A DNA stretch of 64,000 nucleotides from Mycobacterium sp. shizuoka-1 (GCF_002723835.1 NZ_BEWG01000006.1:1-64000); one strand, 5' to 3'; shown: positions 36,619-45,336, counted from the stretch's first letter. Made by a program: numbers and translations. The notes: a model not told the origin generated them from the letters alone.

Positions 36619-37598
36619 CACTGCTTCTTCTTCGAGCGGGACTTGGCCTTCTTGCGACCGGATTTCGACAATCGCCACTCCGGCGGGAACTTGCTGTCGT
36701 TGTCCTTGACGGCACCGGCCAGTCCGCTGTCGAGGCCCTGGTGCATGTCGAACTCGTCATCGTCGCGGGCGGCCGCACCGCCCAGCGACTCGAATGTGCT
36801 TCCCAGCAGACTGCCCAGGTACTCGCCCTGAAACTGCTTGAAGACTTCGAAGAACATCTTCTGCTGAAAGACGGTGTCGGTGGGCCGATTTCGGGCACAC
36901 GCCAGCGCATAGCGCTCGACTTCGGCTTCGAGGTCGGCGCGCGGCACCACGCTGTTGAGAAAGTTGCACTCGTACATCTCGTCGGCGGTGAACGGCCGGC
37001 CGGTGTAAACCATCTCCTGGAACTTGCGGATGCCCATCATCTGGGTCCACCACCACATCCGCGGACCCCACCCGTAGTAGCGGAACGATGGATGGCCGAA
37101 CAGCGCGTCGTCCGACGAGATCACGAGGTCGGCGTCGGCGGCCTGATAGAAGTGCCAGCCATAGCAGTAGCCTTTGACTTCCAGGATCGAGATCTTCTTG
37201 AAGTCCTGCAGGGTGCGAATACCCGACTGGGGGCTGGCATACCAGGCGCCCACGGTGGCGCCGCGCCGAAACGTTCCTTTCGGCGGGTAGTCCACCTCAC
37301 CGGCAGCGATCCGAAATTCCGCCAGCCGCGGACCGTCGTCAGGTGCGTTCTGGTGTTCCATGAACTCCGGGAGGTCGGCTCCGCTGCCCAGATCGTCACC
37401 GGCGCCTCTGATGACCAGAACCTTCACCTGGTCGTCGACACCGGCGCGGTAGAGCAGATCCGAGTACCGCAACCGCGCTGCGGCAGTCGGGGCGTTGAGA
37501 TACTCGGGTCGATCGAACGTGATCGTGGCGATCTTGGTCTTCGGGTTCTTCTCGTAACGGATGATGTCCTCGGCCGGTGGGCGCTTCGCGTCAGCCAT
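36618..37598 (-). CDS. enoyl-CoA hydratase/isomerase family protein
   Basis: A 326-residue crotonase-fold protein. It has ITFDRPEYLNAPT (about residue 27), the oxyanion-hole segment VLVIRGAGDDLGSGADL and the second segment ILEVKGYCYGWHFYQAADADLVISSDDALFGHP (in parts). The usual catalytic glutamates are not in their common places, so hydratase activity is not assured; isomerase, ring-hydrolase or decarboxylase activity is possible. The C-terminus is an unusual lysine/arginine/serine tail (GRKKAKSRSKKK). Overlaps the M24 gene before it by 8 bases. Confidence 0.82.
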   Translation of the reverse strand: MADAKRPPAEDIIRYEKNPKTKIATITFDRPEYLNAPTAAARLRYSDLLYRAGVDDQVKVLVIRGAGDDLGSGADLPEFMEHQNAPDDGPRLAEFRIAAGEVDYPPKGTFRRGATVGAWYASPQSGIRTLQDFKKISILEVKGYCYGWHFYQAADADLVISSDDALFGHPSFRYYGWGPRMWWWTQMMGIRKFQEMVYTGRPFTADEMYECNFLNSVVPRADLEAEVERYALACARNRPTDTVFQQKMFFEVFKQFQGEYLGSLLGSTFESLGGAAARDDDEFDMHQGLDSGLAGAVKDNDSKFPPEWRLSKSGRKKAKSRSKKKQ

Positions 37599-38739
37599 TG
37601 CTCGTCGTGACGCTCGCCGCGGCGCTGAACGCCTGGCCAGACGTCAGTACCTCGCACCCGTCGGCCGTGATCAATACGGCATCGCGGGTGATCACCGATC
37701 CGACTGACTCCTCCCACACCTGGGCGGTGACGGCCAGCACCATCCCTTCCTCCAGCAGTTCGGCGTCGGCAGTGGCCCGCAGCTGTGGCGAGACAACCGG
37801 TGGGTCGAAGCCGAGCCCGAGACCGTGGGCCACCGGCATGACCGGCAGTTGCTCACCAGCGTCGGCGTAGGCATCCAACAGCGCGCTCGAAGGTGTACCG
37901 GGCCGGCATGCCTCGACCAGGCTGCCCCACAAAGCATCTCGGCGCCGGTAAAGGCCGCGCACGGCATCCGTCGGCTCGCCGACGTAGAGCGTGCGGGCCA
38001 CTTCGGCGACGTATCCGTCGGCCAGTACCCCAGCCGACAACACCACCAGGTCACCCTCGCGTATCAGATCACCACCCTCGGCGCGGCGCCACGGATGCTC
38101 CTTCGACGTCACCCAGGCAGCCTCCTGGGTTGCCGGGGTGCTCACCCCACCGGCGGCCTCCGCCTCCAGCACCGCAGCGGTGATGACCTTTGTGGTGGTT
38201 GCCGGACCGAGCGCAGCCACACCTGTAGCCAGGCCCTTCTCGGCGATCGCCAGCGCGTGCCGCAACGCCCGAATCTCCTCGGGGGTCTTGACCCGGCGGG
38301 CAGCCTGCATGGCCTGTTCGGCGTCCACCAACTCCGCGTTCGGGAACGCCATCGGCAGCAATGTGGCGAAAGTCGGTGTCAGGGCGTCGGTGCCGACTCG
38401 ACGTGCGGTATCGGCGCCCTTGATGCCCTTCAGGATCTCGACCAATGTCATGGGATTCCAGGCGAACCCGTAGAGGTTCTCGTGCGGGATCTCGTCGGGG
38501 ATCCCCTCGTCCCACGTGCTGTTGAGGTGGATCTCGCCGGTGGCGCGCACGAATTCGCAGATCGGCCCGAACGGGCGGGTGCCCACCACCCACAGCTGGG
38601 GAGCACCGGAAACGTAGCGGACGTTGGCCTGACGACCGAGCACCAGCACGTCGAGGTCGTGGGCCTCCATCTGGGCGACGGCGCGCTCACGACGGCTGAG
38701 CCGCAGCGCCCGGGCGTCGGCCTCGATCTCAATTCCCAT
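37591..38739 (-). CDS. M24-fold (creatinase/prolidase-like) protein with degenerate metal site
   Basis: A 382-residue pita-bread-fold protein: creatinase N-domain (1-150) and M24 C-domain. Active M24 metallopeptidases carry Asp, Asp, His, Glu, Glu. Here the first Asp is Ser (VVLSAGVLADGYVAEVART), the second is Glu, the His remains (PVAHGLGLGF), the first Glu is lost (LAVTAQVW) and the last is Arg (VITRDAVLI). It is therefore probably not a metallopeptidase; creatinase itself is a metal-free member of the fold. It overlaps the intact M24 gene by 11 bases, suggesting a joint complex. Confidence 0.8.
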   Translation of the reverse strand: MGIEIEADARALRLSRRERAVAQMEAHDLDVLVLGRQANVRYVSGAPQLWVVGTRPFGPICEFVRATGEIHLNSTWDEGIPDEIPHENLYGFAWNPMTLVEILKGIKGADTARRVGTDALTPTFATLLPMAFPNAELVDAEQAMQAARRVKTPEEIRALRHALAIAEKGLATGVAALGPATTTKVITAAVLEAEAAGGVSTPATQEAAWVTSKEHPWRRAEGGDLIREGDLVVLSAGVLADGYVAEVARTLYVGEPTDAVRGLYRRRDALWGSLVEACRPGTPSSALLDAYADAGEQLPVMPVAHGLGLGFDPPVVSPQLRATADAELLEEGMVLAVTAQVWEESVGSVITRDAVLITADGCEVLTSGQAFSAAASVTTSNG

Positions 38740-40000
38740 TGGACACCTCGTACGGATCGTAGGGATAGGCGGTCAGCGGCATCCAGCCGCCCTCGGTGAC
38801 GACCACGATCTCCTCGCCGCGATAGCCGCCGGTGCCGTCCTCCCACACCACCGGCTCGAACACCAACAACATGCCGGACGGAAAGACGAAGTTGTCATCC
38901 CACTGCTGGCCGAGGTCCGTTCCGATCATCGGCATTTCGGCCGCGCTCGTTCCGATCCCATGGCCCAGATAGAAATGCGGCAGCCACGGCTTGTCCCCGC
39001 CGGCGGCGGCGATTGCCGCGCGTCCGAGGTCACCGCAGGTGGCGCCGGCCTTCGTGACCGCCAGCACGCGATCGACTATCCGGCTCCACTTGTCGAACTG
39101 GCGCTGCTGCGCCGGTGTCGGTTCCTGACCGACGATCCAGGTGCGCCCGTGGTCGGAGCAGTAGCCGTGGTAGGAGATGGACACGTCGGTCCACAACACG
39201 TCGCCGCGCGCGAGCTCGCGCTCGGTCGTCAGCAGCGGAAGGGCGAGATCGCCGGTGGTGGTCCAGGTTCCCTGCGCCTTCGAGGCAGGCATCACCTGCC
39301 AGATCGAGTCGAACATGTTCGTGGTCGCGCCGAGTTCGAAGGTACGACGGACGAATTCCGCGGACAGGTCGATCTGACGAGCTCCGGGTGCCAGCGATTC
39401 CTGAATGCCGGCAACGGCCAGTTCGGTGATCTGGCAAGCGCGACGGATGCAAGCAATCTGGTCGATGGTCTTGACCAGTTTCGCCGCACCGATCACCGGG
39501 GCGGCGTCGCTCGGCGCGATGGGGAACAACGCACTGCCCGCACGTCGCATGGCGCCAGTCAACTCATCGGTCGCAACGACCGCATCCGCTGGGAGCAGTC
39601 CGGCCAAAATCTTCGCGAATTCCGCTACGCCCTCGTCGAATTCGAGGTAGACCGGCCCGTGCAGATGGTCCTCGGGCAAGTCGGATTCCATTGCCGCGCC
39701 TTCGCGGAACGGCAGGAACAGGTGCGGATACTCATCGTCGGCCAAGACCACCGCCACGGGCCGCTCGACATGCGACAAACCGGCGTCCGCCAGCGGCCAA
39801 CTGATACCGGTGGCGTAGATGACGTTGCCGTTGCCCAGCAGCACCAGCGCGTCGACGCCCTGATCGGCCATCGCGGCATGCAGCCGCTCGCCGACTTCAC
39901 TGCGCATCCTGGCGAAGTCGGGCTCGGCCGGAATGTCCAGCCAGGTGTACCCGGTCCGGGCGATCTGGGTGACCCCGGAATGGGTGGACGTCGTGGTCAT
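38729..40000 (-). CDS. M24 metallopeptidase family protein
   Basis: A 423-residue creatinase/prolidase-like protein with all five metal ligands recognisable: two Asp in WTDVSISYHGYCSDHGRTW, His in FYLGHGIGTSAAE, Glu in LLVFEPVVWE and Glu in YRGEEIVVV. It likely hydrolyses an X-Pro-like, amide or imide bond. Two possible starts exist: the ATG at 40000, used here, and an in-frame ATG at 40042 inside a tandem repeat which would add 14 residues. Neither has a strong ribosome site. The degenerate paralogue follows with an 11-base overlap. Confidence 0.82.
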   Translation of the reverse strand: MTTTSTHSGVTQIARTGYTWLDIPAEPDFARMRSEVGERLHAAMADQGVDALVLLGNGNVIYATGISWPLADAGLSHVERPVAVVLADDEYPHLFLPFREGAAMESDLPEDHLHGPVYLEFDEGVAEFAKILAGLLPADAVVATDELTGAMRRAGSALFPIAPSDAAPVIGAAKLVKTIDQIACIRRACQITELAVAGIQESLAPGARQIDLSAEFVRRTFELGATTNMFDSIWQVMPASKAQGTWTTTGDLALPLLTTERELARGDVLWTDVSISYHGYCSDHGRTWIVGQEPTPAQQRQFDKWSRIVDRVLAVTKAGATCGDLGRAAIAAAGGDKPWLPHFYLGHGIGTSAAEMPMIGTDLGQQWDDNFVFPSGMLLVFEPVVWEDGTGGYRGEEIVVVTEGGWMPLTAYPYDPYEVSNGN

Positions 40001-40078
40001 GATTCGCTCGCAAGGGCGCTCAGATCCATGGTTCGCTCGCATGCTCGCTCAGATCCATGATTCGCTCGCATGCTCGCT
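39998..40078. repeat. 29-base tandem repeat, about 2.8 copies
   Basis: Two full copies (40021-40049 and 40050-40078) differ at one base, and a diverged partial copy (39998-40020) precedes them. The repeat fills the gap between the amidohydrolase stop and the M24 start, and contains ATG codons on the minus strand in more than one frame. The unit includes GAGCGAGCATGCGAGCG, itself partly palindromic. Confidence 0.85.
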
Positions 40079-41247
40079 CATGCGATCCCCAGGAATCTCT
40101 GAACATTGGTGCTGACAATCTTCACGGCCGCCTCGGCGCCCACCGCCTCCACGACCGATGCCAACGACTTCTCCGAGTAGCCGAATGTGCTCTCGTTGTG
40201 CGGATAATCCGACGACCACATCACGTGGTCGACGCCGATCTGATCGATCAGCTGCAGCCCCAGCGGGTCGACCATGAATGACGCGCTCATGTGCTCCGAC
40301 CAGTAGTCGCGCACCGGACGTTGCAGCTCGTGATTGAACATGTGCCGGTAGGACGCCAACATGTGCTCCGCATCCTGCAATGCGGTTGGCACCCAGGCGA
40401 TGCCACCCTCGAACCAGCCGATCTTCAGTCCCGGATGACGATCCAAAATGCCCGAGAACACGTACTTGGCGAACTGCTCGCGAAACGAGTCGACATTGAC
40501 CATCATGCCGACCACCACGCTGTTGTTCTGGCACGGCGTCTTTGGCGGAGTCTCGCCGATGTGGTGGCTGACCGGCACGCCGGCTGCTTCGATCTCGTCC
40601 CACACGGCATCCATGTCGGTGCTGCCGTAGTCGTAGATGTTGCCGTCGTCATCCTTGCCGGGGTTCAGCGGCAGTAGGAACGTCTTGAGCCCCAGCGACT
40701 TGAGCTCTTCCAGCGTGCTGCGTGTGCCCTTGGGGTCCCACCAGTTGATCAGCCCGACGCCGTAGAAATGACCGTTGGAGCGCTCCTGGAGATCGGCGAT
40801 GTGCTCGTTGTAGATCCGAAAGACCCGCTCCCGCAAGGCTTTGTCGGGGTAATGAAATAAGGCGAGAACAGCGTTGGGGAAGGCGAGCTCCTTGTCGATA
40901 CCGTCCTCTTTGAGCTCGCGGATACGGGCGTCGATATTGTTCGACGCCGCGCCGGCAAGGTCGTCGTACTGCATGAGCACGCGGCCGAAGTCACCTCCGG
41001 TCCAGGCCTTGCCCTTCATACCGACCATGTAGGCGCCGTCCTCGTACCAGATACGCGGGGCAGAACCTTTGAGCTCTTCTGGGAAACGGTCGTAGAAGAT
41101 ATCGTCGGCCACCGAGATGTGGTTGTCGGCCGAGAAGATCTCGGTCCCGGCCGGAAGGCCTAGTACTCCCCCGGTGGACTGTCCGTGGCGGTTCTTGGGC
41201 GCACCGAATCCTTCAGGCGGATAGAGCGTGGCTGTTGCGCTGGTCAT
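40078..41247 (-). CDS. amidohydrolase family 2 protein
   Basis: A 389-residue TIM-barrel hydrolase/decarboxylase paralogous to 32932-34122. Metal-site landmarks are FSADNHISV near residue 40 (the N-terminal motif), HHIGETPPKT with a histidine pair, and the C-terminal aspartate in VMWSSDYPHNE. The ATG at 41247 was preferred to a TTG four codons upstream. It lies between the P450 gene (41 bases before it) and the M24 gene, separated from the latter by the 29-base repeat. Confidence 0.85.
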   Translation of the reverse strand: MTSATATLYPPEGFGAPKNRHGQSTGGVLGLPAGTEIFSADNHISVADDIFYDRFPEELKGSAPRIWYEDGAYMVGMKGKAWTGGDFGRVLMQYDDLAGAASNNIDARIRELKEDGIDKELAFPNAVLALFHYPDKALRERVFRIYNEHIADLQERSNGHFYGVGLINWWDPKGTRSTLEELKSLGLKTFLLPLNPGKDDDGNIYDYGSTDMDAVWDEIEAAGVPVSHHIGETPPKTPCQNNSVVVGMMVNVDSFREQFAKYVFSGILDRHPGLKIGWFEGGIAWVPTALQDAEHMLASYRHMFNHELQRPVRDYWSEHMSASFMVDPLGLQLIDQIGVDHVMWSSDYPHNESTFGYSEKSLASVVEAVGAEAAVKIVSTNVQRFLGIA

Positions 41248-41288
41248 CCGGGTCTCCAATCAGGGCTGTGGGACGGGTTTTCGGCTCG

Positions 41289-42527
41289 CTACCAGGTAAC
41301 GGGGACTTCGTAGACGCCGTAGGCGAGGTGGTCCTCGGCGAACGGCACCTCCTCGAATGGGATCGCCAACTTCATGTCGGGCATCCGGCGCAGAACGGTC
41401 GGGAACACGATCTGCATCTCGGCACGGGCCAGCTGCTGGCCGACACACTGGTGCCGGCCGTACCCGAACCCGAGCTGCTGGCTGGCATCACGGGTCAGAT
41501 CCAGCGCGCCGGGATCGGCGTACACGGCGGGATCCCAGTTGGCCGGGGCCAGATCCAGGATGACGCCCTCGCCGGCCTTGATCGTCTCGCCGGCGATCTC
41601 GATATCCTCCAGGGCCACCCGGCGCTGACCGGTCTGGATGATCGAGAGGTAGCGCATCAACTCCTCGACGGCATTCGCGATGAACTTGGGATCATCGGAA
41701 TCACGCAGCAGCGCAGCCTGTTCGGGGTTTTCCAACAACGCCAGCAGACCGAGCCCAACCATGTTGGCGGTGGTCTCGTGCCCGGCGATGAGCAGTCCGG
41801 TGCCCAACTGCGCGGCCTCCTTGACGTCGATCTCGCCGGCGGTGACGCGTTCGGCGAGATCGGAGATCGCGTCCTCGGCGGGCTCTTCCTGCTTCTTGCG
41901 CACCAGATCGATCAGGTACTGGTGCAGCGTCATCGCACCCTTTTGCATGGCGTCGGCCGCGGCGTACCGGGCCAGCCCGGCGTTGGCATGTTCTTGGAAG
42001 AACTCATGATCCGCGTACGGCACGCCGAGCATGTCGCTGATCACTCGGGTCGGCACCGGCAGGGCGAGCTTGGCGACCAAGTCGGCGGGCTGCGGCCCGG
42101 CCAGGATCTCGTCGATGCACTCGTCGGTGACCTGCTGGATGACACCGCGCAGCGTCTCCACCCGGCGAAAAGTGAACGGCTTGGACAGCATCCGCCGGAA
42201 CCGGGTGTGCTCCTCGGCATCGGAGGTGAACACCGAACGCGGCCGCTTGTCCACCGTGGACAGCATGTGCTCGTTCCAGTGCGGAAAGCCCGCCTTGCGG
42301 TCGTCGACGCTGATCCGCGAATCGGCGAACAGCGACCGGGCCGCTTCGTATCCGGTCACCAGCCACGGGGTGCTGCCGTCCCAGATCCGTACCCGCGACA
42401 GTGGCTTGATCTCGTTCATCTGAAGCAGTCCGGGAGGTGGGGCGAACGGGCAGCTCGCCGCGCGCGCCATCGGATAGGCCGGGACGGCGGCCGCCTCGGC
42501 CGGGTCAGACGTCAAGATGCCCGACAT
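41289..42527 (-). CDS. cytochrome P450
   Basis: A 412-residue soluble bacterial P450. The I-helix oxygen-binding motif is LLIAGHETTAN, the K-helix EELMRYL gives ExxR, and the haem loop FGYGRHQCVGQQLAR contains the proximal cysteine C361. A ferredoxin gene precedes it by 3 bases and should be its electron donor. It probably hydroxylates the compound that the rest of the operon degrades. Similarity in length and haem loop to the CYP107/CYP105-like group is noticeable, but I do not assign a family. Confidence 0.9.
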   Translation of the reverse strand: MSGILTSDPAEAAAVPAYPMARAASCPFAPPPGLLQMNEIKPLSRVRIWDGSTPWLVTGYEAARSLFADSRISVDDRKAGFPHWNEHMLSTVDKRPRSVFTSDAEEHTRFRRMLSKPFTFRRVETLRGVIQQVTDECIDEILAGPQPADLVAKLALPVPTRVISDMLGVPYADHEFFQEHANAGLARYAAADAMQKGAMTLHQYLIDLVRKKQEEPAEDAISDLAERVTAGEIDVKEAAQLGTGLLIAGHETTANMVGLGLLALLENPEQAALLRDSDDPKFIANAVEELMRYLSIIQTGQRRVALEDIEIAGETIKAGEGVILDLAPANWDPAVYADPGALDLTRDASQQLGFGYGRHQCVGQQLARAEMQIVFPTVLRRMPDMKLAIPFEEVPFAEDHLAYGVYEVPVTW

Positions 42528-42530
42528 GCT

Positions 42531-42725
42531 TCACTCCTCGCAGTAGATGGCCTGCGCGGGACAGGCTGCGGCGGCCCGGCGCACGTTGTCGGCCTGATCG
42601 GCCGGGGGGTGGTCGGCGAGCAGAACAACCACGCCGTCCTCGTCGCGCTGGTCGAAGACCTCGGCCGCGTTCAGCACGCACTGGCCGGAAGAAACACACT
42701 TGTCCTGGTCGACGGTGACCTTCAT
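42531..42725 (-). CDS. 3Fe-4S ferredoxin
   Basis: A 64-residue ferredoxin of the kind paired with actinobacterial P450s. The cluster motif is CVSSGQC near residues 10-16 and ACP near residue 54; with one position of the second cysteine set missing, a [3Fe-4S] cluster is expected. It is acidic, as usual for a P450 partner. It starts 2 bases after the TetR gene and ends 3 bases before the P450. No ferredoxin reductase is in the operon. Confidence 0.9.
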   Translation of the reverse strand: MKVTVDQDKCVSSGQCVLNAAEVFDQRDEDGVVVLLADHPPADQADNVRRAAAACPAQAIYCEE

Positions 42726-42727
42726 CG

Positions 42728-43390
42728 TCAGCCCTGTCGTGTCACGGGGGCCAGCCACAGTCCGACGATCGCGTCGACCAGACCGGAAGCGGCTGCGCGC
42801 CAACTGGTTGGCGGTAGCGGGGAGCCTTCGGCGAAGGCCCGCTCATATTCGGCGCAGGTGTGCATCAGCAGATTGCGCGCCATCACGTTGCGTTCGACGC
42901 GCACGTGGCCCGGCAGATCCGGCAGACAGCGATTGATGCCGTCGAGCACGGTCACCAGCGCAGGCAGCGTCAGCGCATCGCGGGTCACGGTGTGCTGGTA
43001 GGCCGGGTCGGCCATCACCTGCGCGGCGAACCGGGCGTACCAGGTGGGATTGCCCAGTGCGGTCAGGTGGTCGGTCAGCGGAAGGACCAGGCATTCGACC
43101 CAGTCGCGCAAGTCGGCGCCGGTGAGCGCGGCGACCCGCTGCTCCCGCAGCTTCTCCACCGGGATGGCGTGCTTGTGTTCGATGGCGCGGACGAGGTCGG
43201 TCTTGGTGCCGAAGTGGTAGCCGACGGCGGCGTTGTTGCCCTGCCCGGCGGCCTCGCTCACCTGCCGGTTCGACACCGCGAACACGCCGTGTTCGGCGAA
43301 GAGTCGCTCGGCGGCGGTCAGGATCGCCTCCCGGGTCAGACTGGCCCGGTCGGTGCGGGTGCCCCGAGAAGGGGTGGTCGCGGTGGTCAT
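42728..43390 (-). CDS. TetR-family transcriptional regulator
   Basis: A 220-residue regulator. The N-terminal helix-turn-helix (about 17-65) has LTREAILTAAERLFAEHG, VSNRQVSEAAG and the closing VGYHFGTKTDLVRAI. The C-terminal part is the TetR_C-like ligand domain with several tryptophans and an LPPTSWRAAASGLVDAIVG end. It is encoded within the operon it probably controls; a matching inverted repeat lies 28 bases upstream of its start and another before the SDR gene. Confidence 0.88.
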   Translation of the reverse strand: MTTATTPSRGTRTDRASLTREAILTAAERLFAEHGVFAVSNRQVSEAAGQGNNAAVGYHFGTKTDLVRAIEHKHAIPVEKLREQRVAALTGADLRDWVECLVLPLTDHLTALGNPTWYARFAAQVMADPAYQHTVTRDALTLPALVTVLDGINRCLPDLPGHVRVERNVMARNLLMHTCAEYERAFAEGSPLPPTSWRAAASGLVDAIVGLWLAPVTRQG

Positions 43391-43417
43391 CGTCGCCAGT
43401 CAACCCTCCGGCCGGTA

Positions 43418-43439
43418 TTAAGTCAAGCGATTGATTTAA
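43418..43439. promoter_or_regulatory. TetR operator candidate, copy 1
   Basis: TTAAGTCAA-GCGA-TTGATTTAA is a 22-base inverted repeat with arms matching at 8 of 9 positions. It lies 28 bases before the tetR start and overlaps the last bases of the SDR gene. A related site is at 44323. Confidence 0.6.
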
Positions 43440-44251
43440 GGATTCGGCGGGTCCTTCTTCGGCAGCGGCTTGCCCGCCGCGGTGCCCCCGTCGACCGGCA
43501 GCACCGTCCCGGTGACGTAGGGCGAGCGGTCGCCGGCGAAGAACAACGCCGCCTCCGCGACGTCGGCGGCGGTACCCTCGCGCTCCAGCGGCCGGTCGGC
43601 GCGCATGGTCGCCCGGATACCGGCCTCGAACGCGGCGACCTTGTCGGCGTCGACGCCGTGTGCCGACTTCGCGACGATCGCCGTCCGGATGTGCCCCGGC
43701 GCAAGACAATTCACCCGGATCTCATAGTTCGCCAGTTCAATTGCCGCACACTTGGTGAAGTGGATGACCGCAGCCTTGGAGGCCCGGTAGGTCATCACCC
43801 CACCGCCGGCCTGGATTCCGCCGATCGAGGTCAGGTTGATGATCGAGCCGCCCCCGCCGGCCTTCATCTGCCGGGCGGCGTCGCGCGTGCCCGCCATCAC
43901 CGCTTTGAGGTTGACGGCAAGCACGGTCTCGAAGTCGCCGAGGTCGTCGGCGAGGAAACTGCGGTGCATCCTCCCCGAGATCCCGGCATTGTTGACCATC
44001 ACGTCGAGCCCGCCGAAGCGATCCACCGCGGTGTCGATCAGCCGGCCGATCTGCTCGGTCACAGCGACATCAGTCGGCGCGAACACGACTGCCGCGCCGA
44101 GCCGTTCGGCCAGCGCCCGCCCTTGGTCGGCGTCGATGTCACCGAACACCACGCTCGCGCCTTCGGCCACGAACCGCTCGACGATGCCCGCGCCGAGTCC
44201 CGACGCACCGCCGGTGACGACCGCGACCTTGCCTGCCATTTCGTTGCCCAT
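43436..44251 (-). CDS. short-chain dehydrogenase/reductase
   Basis: A 271-residue classical SDR. Rossmann motif TGGASGLG, NNAGISG, catalytic serine in NLTSIGG, and YRASK giving Tyr and Lys. It ends in TGTVLPVDGGTAAGKPLPKK, with a lysine- and proline-rich tail. First gene of the 44.3-34.2 kb operon. The ATG at 44251 is chosen because GAGAGGG lies upstream; a second ATG 12 bases later is possible. Its promoter carries the second TetR operator candidate. Confidence 0.87.
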   Translation of the reverse strand: MGNEMAGKVAVVTGGASGLGAGIVERFVAEGASVVFGDIDADQGRALAERLGAAVVFAPTDVAVTEQIGRLIDTAVDRFGGLDVMVNNAGISGRMHRSFLADDLGDFETVLAVNLKAVMAGTRDAARQMKAGGGGSIINLTSIGGIQAGGGVMTYRASKAAVIHFTKCAAIELANYEIRVNCLAPGHIRTAIVAKSAHGVDADKVAAFEAGIRATMRADRPLEREGTAADVAEAALFFAGDRSPYVTGTVLPVDGGTAAGKPLPKKDPPNP

Positions 44252-44322
44252 GCCGGCCCAATCCCTCTCGTCCGCACGCCGATCCGGTGCGCGTACGCAG
44301 TCAACGCGGTGAGCCCGACCCG

Positions 44323-44341
44323 AGTCAAGCGGTTGCTTTAA
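44323..44341. promoter_or_regulatory. TetR operator candidate, copy 2
   Basis: AGTCAAGCGGTTGCTTTAA shares AGTCAAGCGNTTGNTTTAA with the site at 43421-43439. It lies 72 bases upstream of the SDR start and 71 bases before the LysR gene on the other strand. Confidence 0.55.
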
Positions 44342-44411
44342 ATGAGTACAAACGGCGGCACGCGACGCACACTGGAGTGGCTGCCCCACCCCGCCGATCC
44401 CGGAGGACACC

Positions 44412-45320
44412 ACGACCACCGATGTCACGCTGCGCCAGCTGCGGTACTTCGCCGTCCTCGGTACCGAACTGAACTATCGGCGCGCTGCCGACAAGTTGTT
44501 CATCACCCAGCCCGCGCTGTCGACGGCGATCAAACAACTCGAGCACCAGTTCGGCGTCGTGCTGTTCACCCGCAACACCCGCGAAGTCGCGCTGACCGAC
44601 CTCGGAGCGGCATGGTTGCCGCAGGTGCAGCAGGCCCTGGCCGGCGTCGACGCCGTCGTCACCAACCTGGTGACACTGTCGGGCACCCAGCAGGGCGTGC
44701 TGCGACTCGGCTATCTCATCGGCACCGGAGCCGATCTGCTGTTCCGGATCGTCCGGCACTTCGAAGCCGCCCACCCCGGCGTCGTGGTCGAGCCCAGCGA
44801 ATACGACTTCGCCGACCCCACCGCGGGGTTGGGCGACGGCAGCATGGAGGTCGCCCTCATCCGGCCACCGGTGGATCTGCCCGAACACCGGATGCTGGTC
44901 CTGGACGCCGAGGCCTGGGTGGCCTGCCTGCCTCGGGACCATCGGTTCGCCACCCGCGCCGACGTCGATATCACCGAACTCCTCGACGAGCCGATCGTCT
45001 GTGCGCCGCTGACCGCCGGCAGCTGGCGCGACTACTGGATGGCGATGGACGTCCGGGGCAACCGGCCGCCGAGCATTGCCGGGGTCGCCGCCACCTACGA
45101 AGCCGAGACCACCATGATCGCCCGCGGTCTCGGCATCAGCTTCACGACCTCGTCGGTGGCTCATTTCTACGATCGCCCGGGCATCGTTTACGTGCCGATA
45201 ACCGGCCGGCCGCCCAGTTACACCGCGCTGGCATGGCATCCCGGACGGCTCTCACCGCAGGCAGAGGCCCTGGTGTCGCATGTCCAGGAGCACTGGAACT
45301 TCGGCGATGAGCGCGGGTGA
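44412..45320 (+). CDS. LysR-family regulator lacking a canonical start codon
   Basis: The frame encodes a complete 302-residue LysR protein: helix-turn-helix LRQLRYFAVLGTELNYRRAADKLFITQPALSTAIKQLE (residues about 6-43, in parts) and a LysR substrate domain ending PSYTALAWHPGRL. The frame is open from a stop at 44343, yet contains no ATG, GTG or TTG before the helix-turn-helix; the first is a TTG at 44496, in the middle of it. A perfect GGAGGA (44402-44407) sits 4 bases before an ACG codon at 44412, where TTTDVTLRQL begins. I infer that ACG is either the start codon or a mutated ATG. It probably regulates the permease operon downstream. Confidence 0.75.
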   Translation, partial: TTTDVTLRQLRYFAVLGTELNYRRAADKLFITQPALSTAIKQLEHQFGVVLFTRNTREVALTDLGAAWLPQVQQALAGVDAVVTNLVTLSGTQQGVLRLGYLIGTGADLLFRIVRHFEAAHPGVVVEPSEYDFADPTAGLGDGSMEVALIRPPVDLPEHRMLVLDAEAWVACLPRDHRFATRADVDITELLDEPIVCAPLTAGSWRDYWMAMDVRGNRPPSIAGVAATYEAETTMIARGLGISFTTSSVAHFYDRPGIVYVPITGRPPSYTALAWHPGRLSPQAEALVSHVQEHWNFGDERG

Positions 45321-45336
45321 TAACCCACGTTTATCA
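45318..45336. promoter_or_regulatory. inverted repeat, LysR operator candidate
   Basis: TGATAA-CCCACGT-TTATCA has perfect 6-base arms and overlaps the stop codon of the LysR gene. It includes a T-N11-A arrangement and is 90 bases before the permease ATG. Confidence 0.5.
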
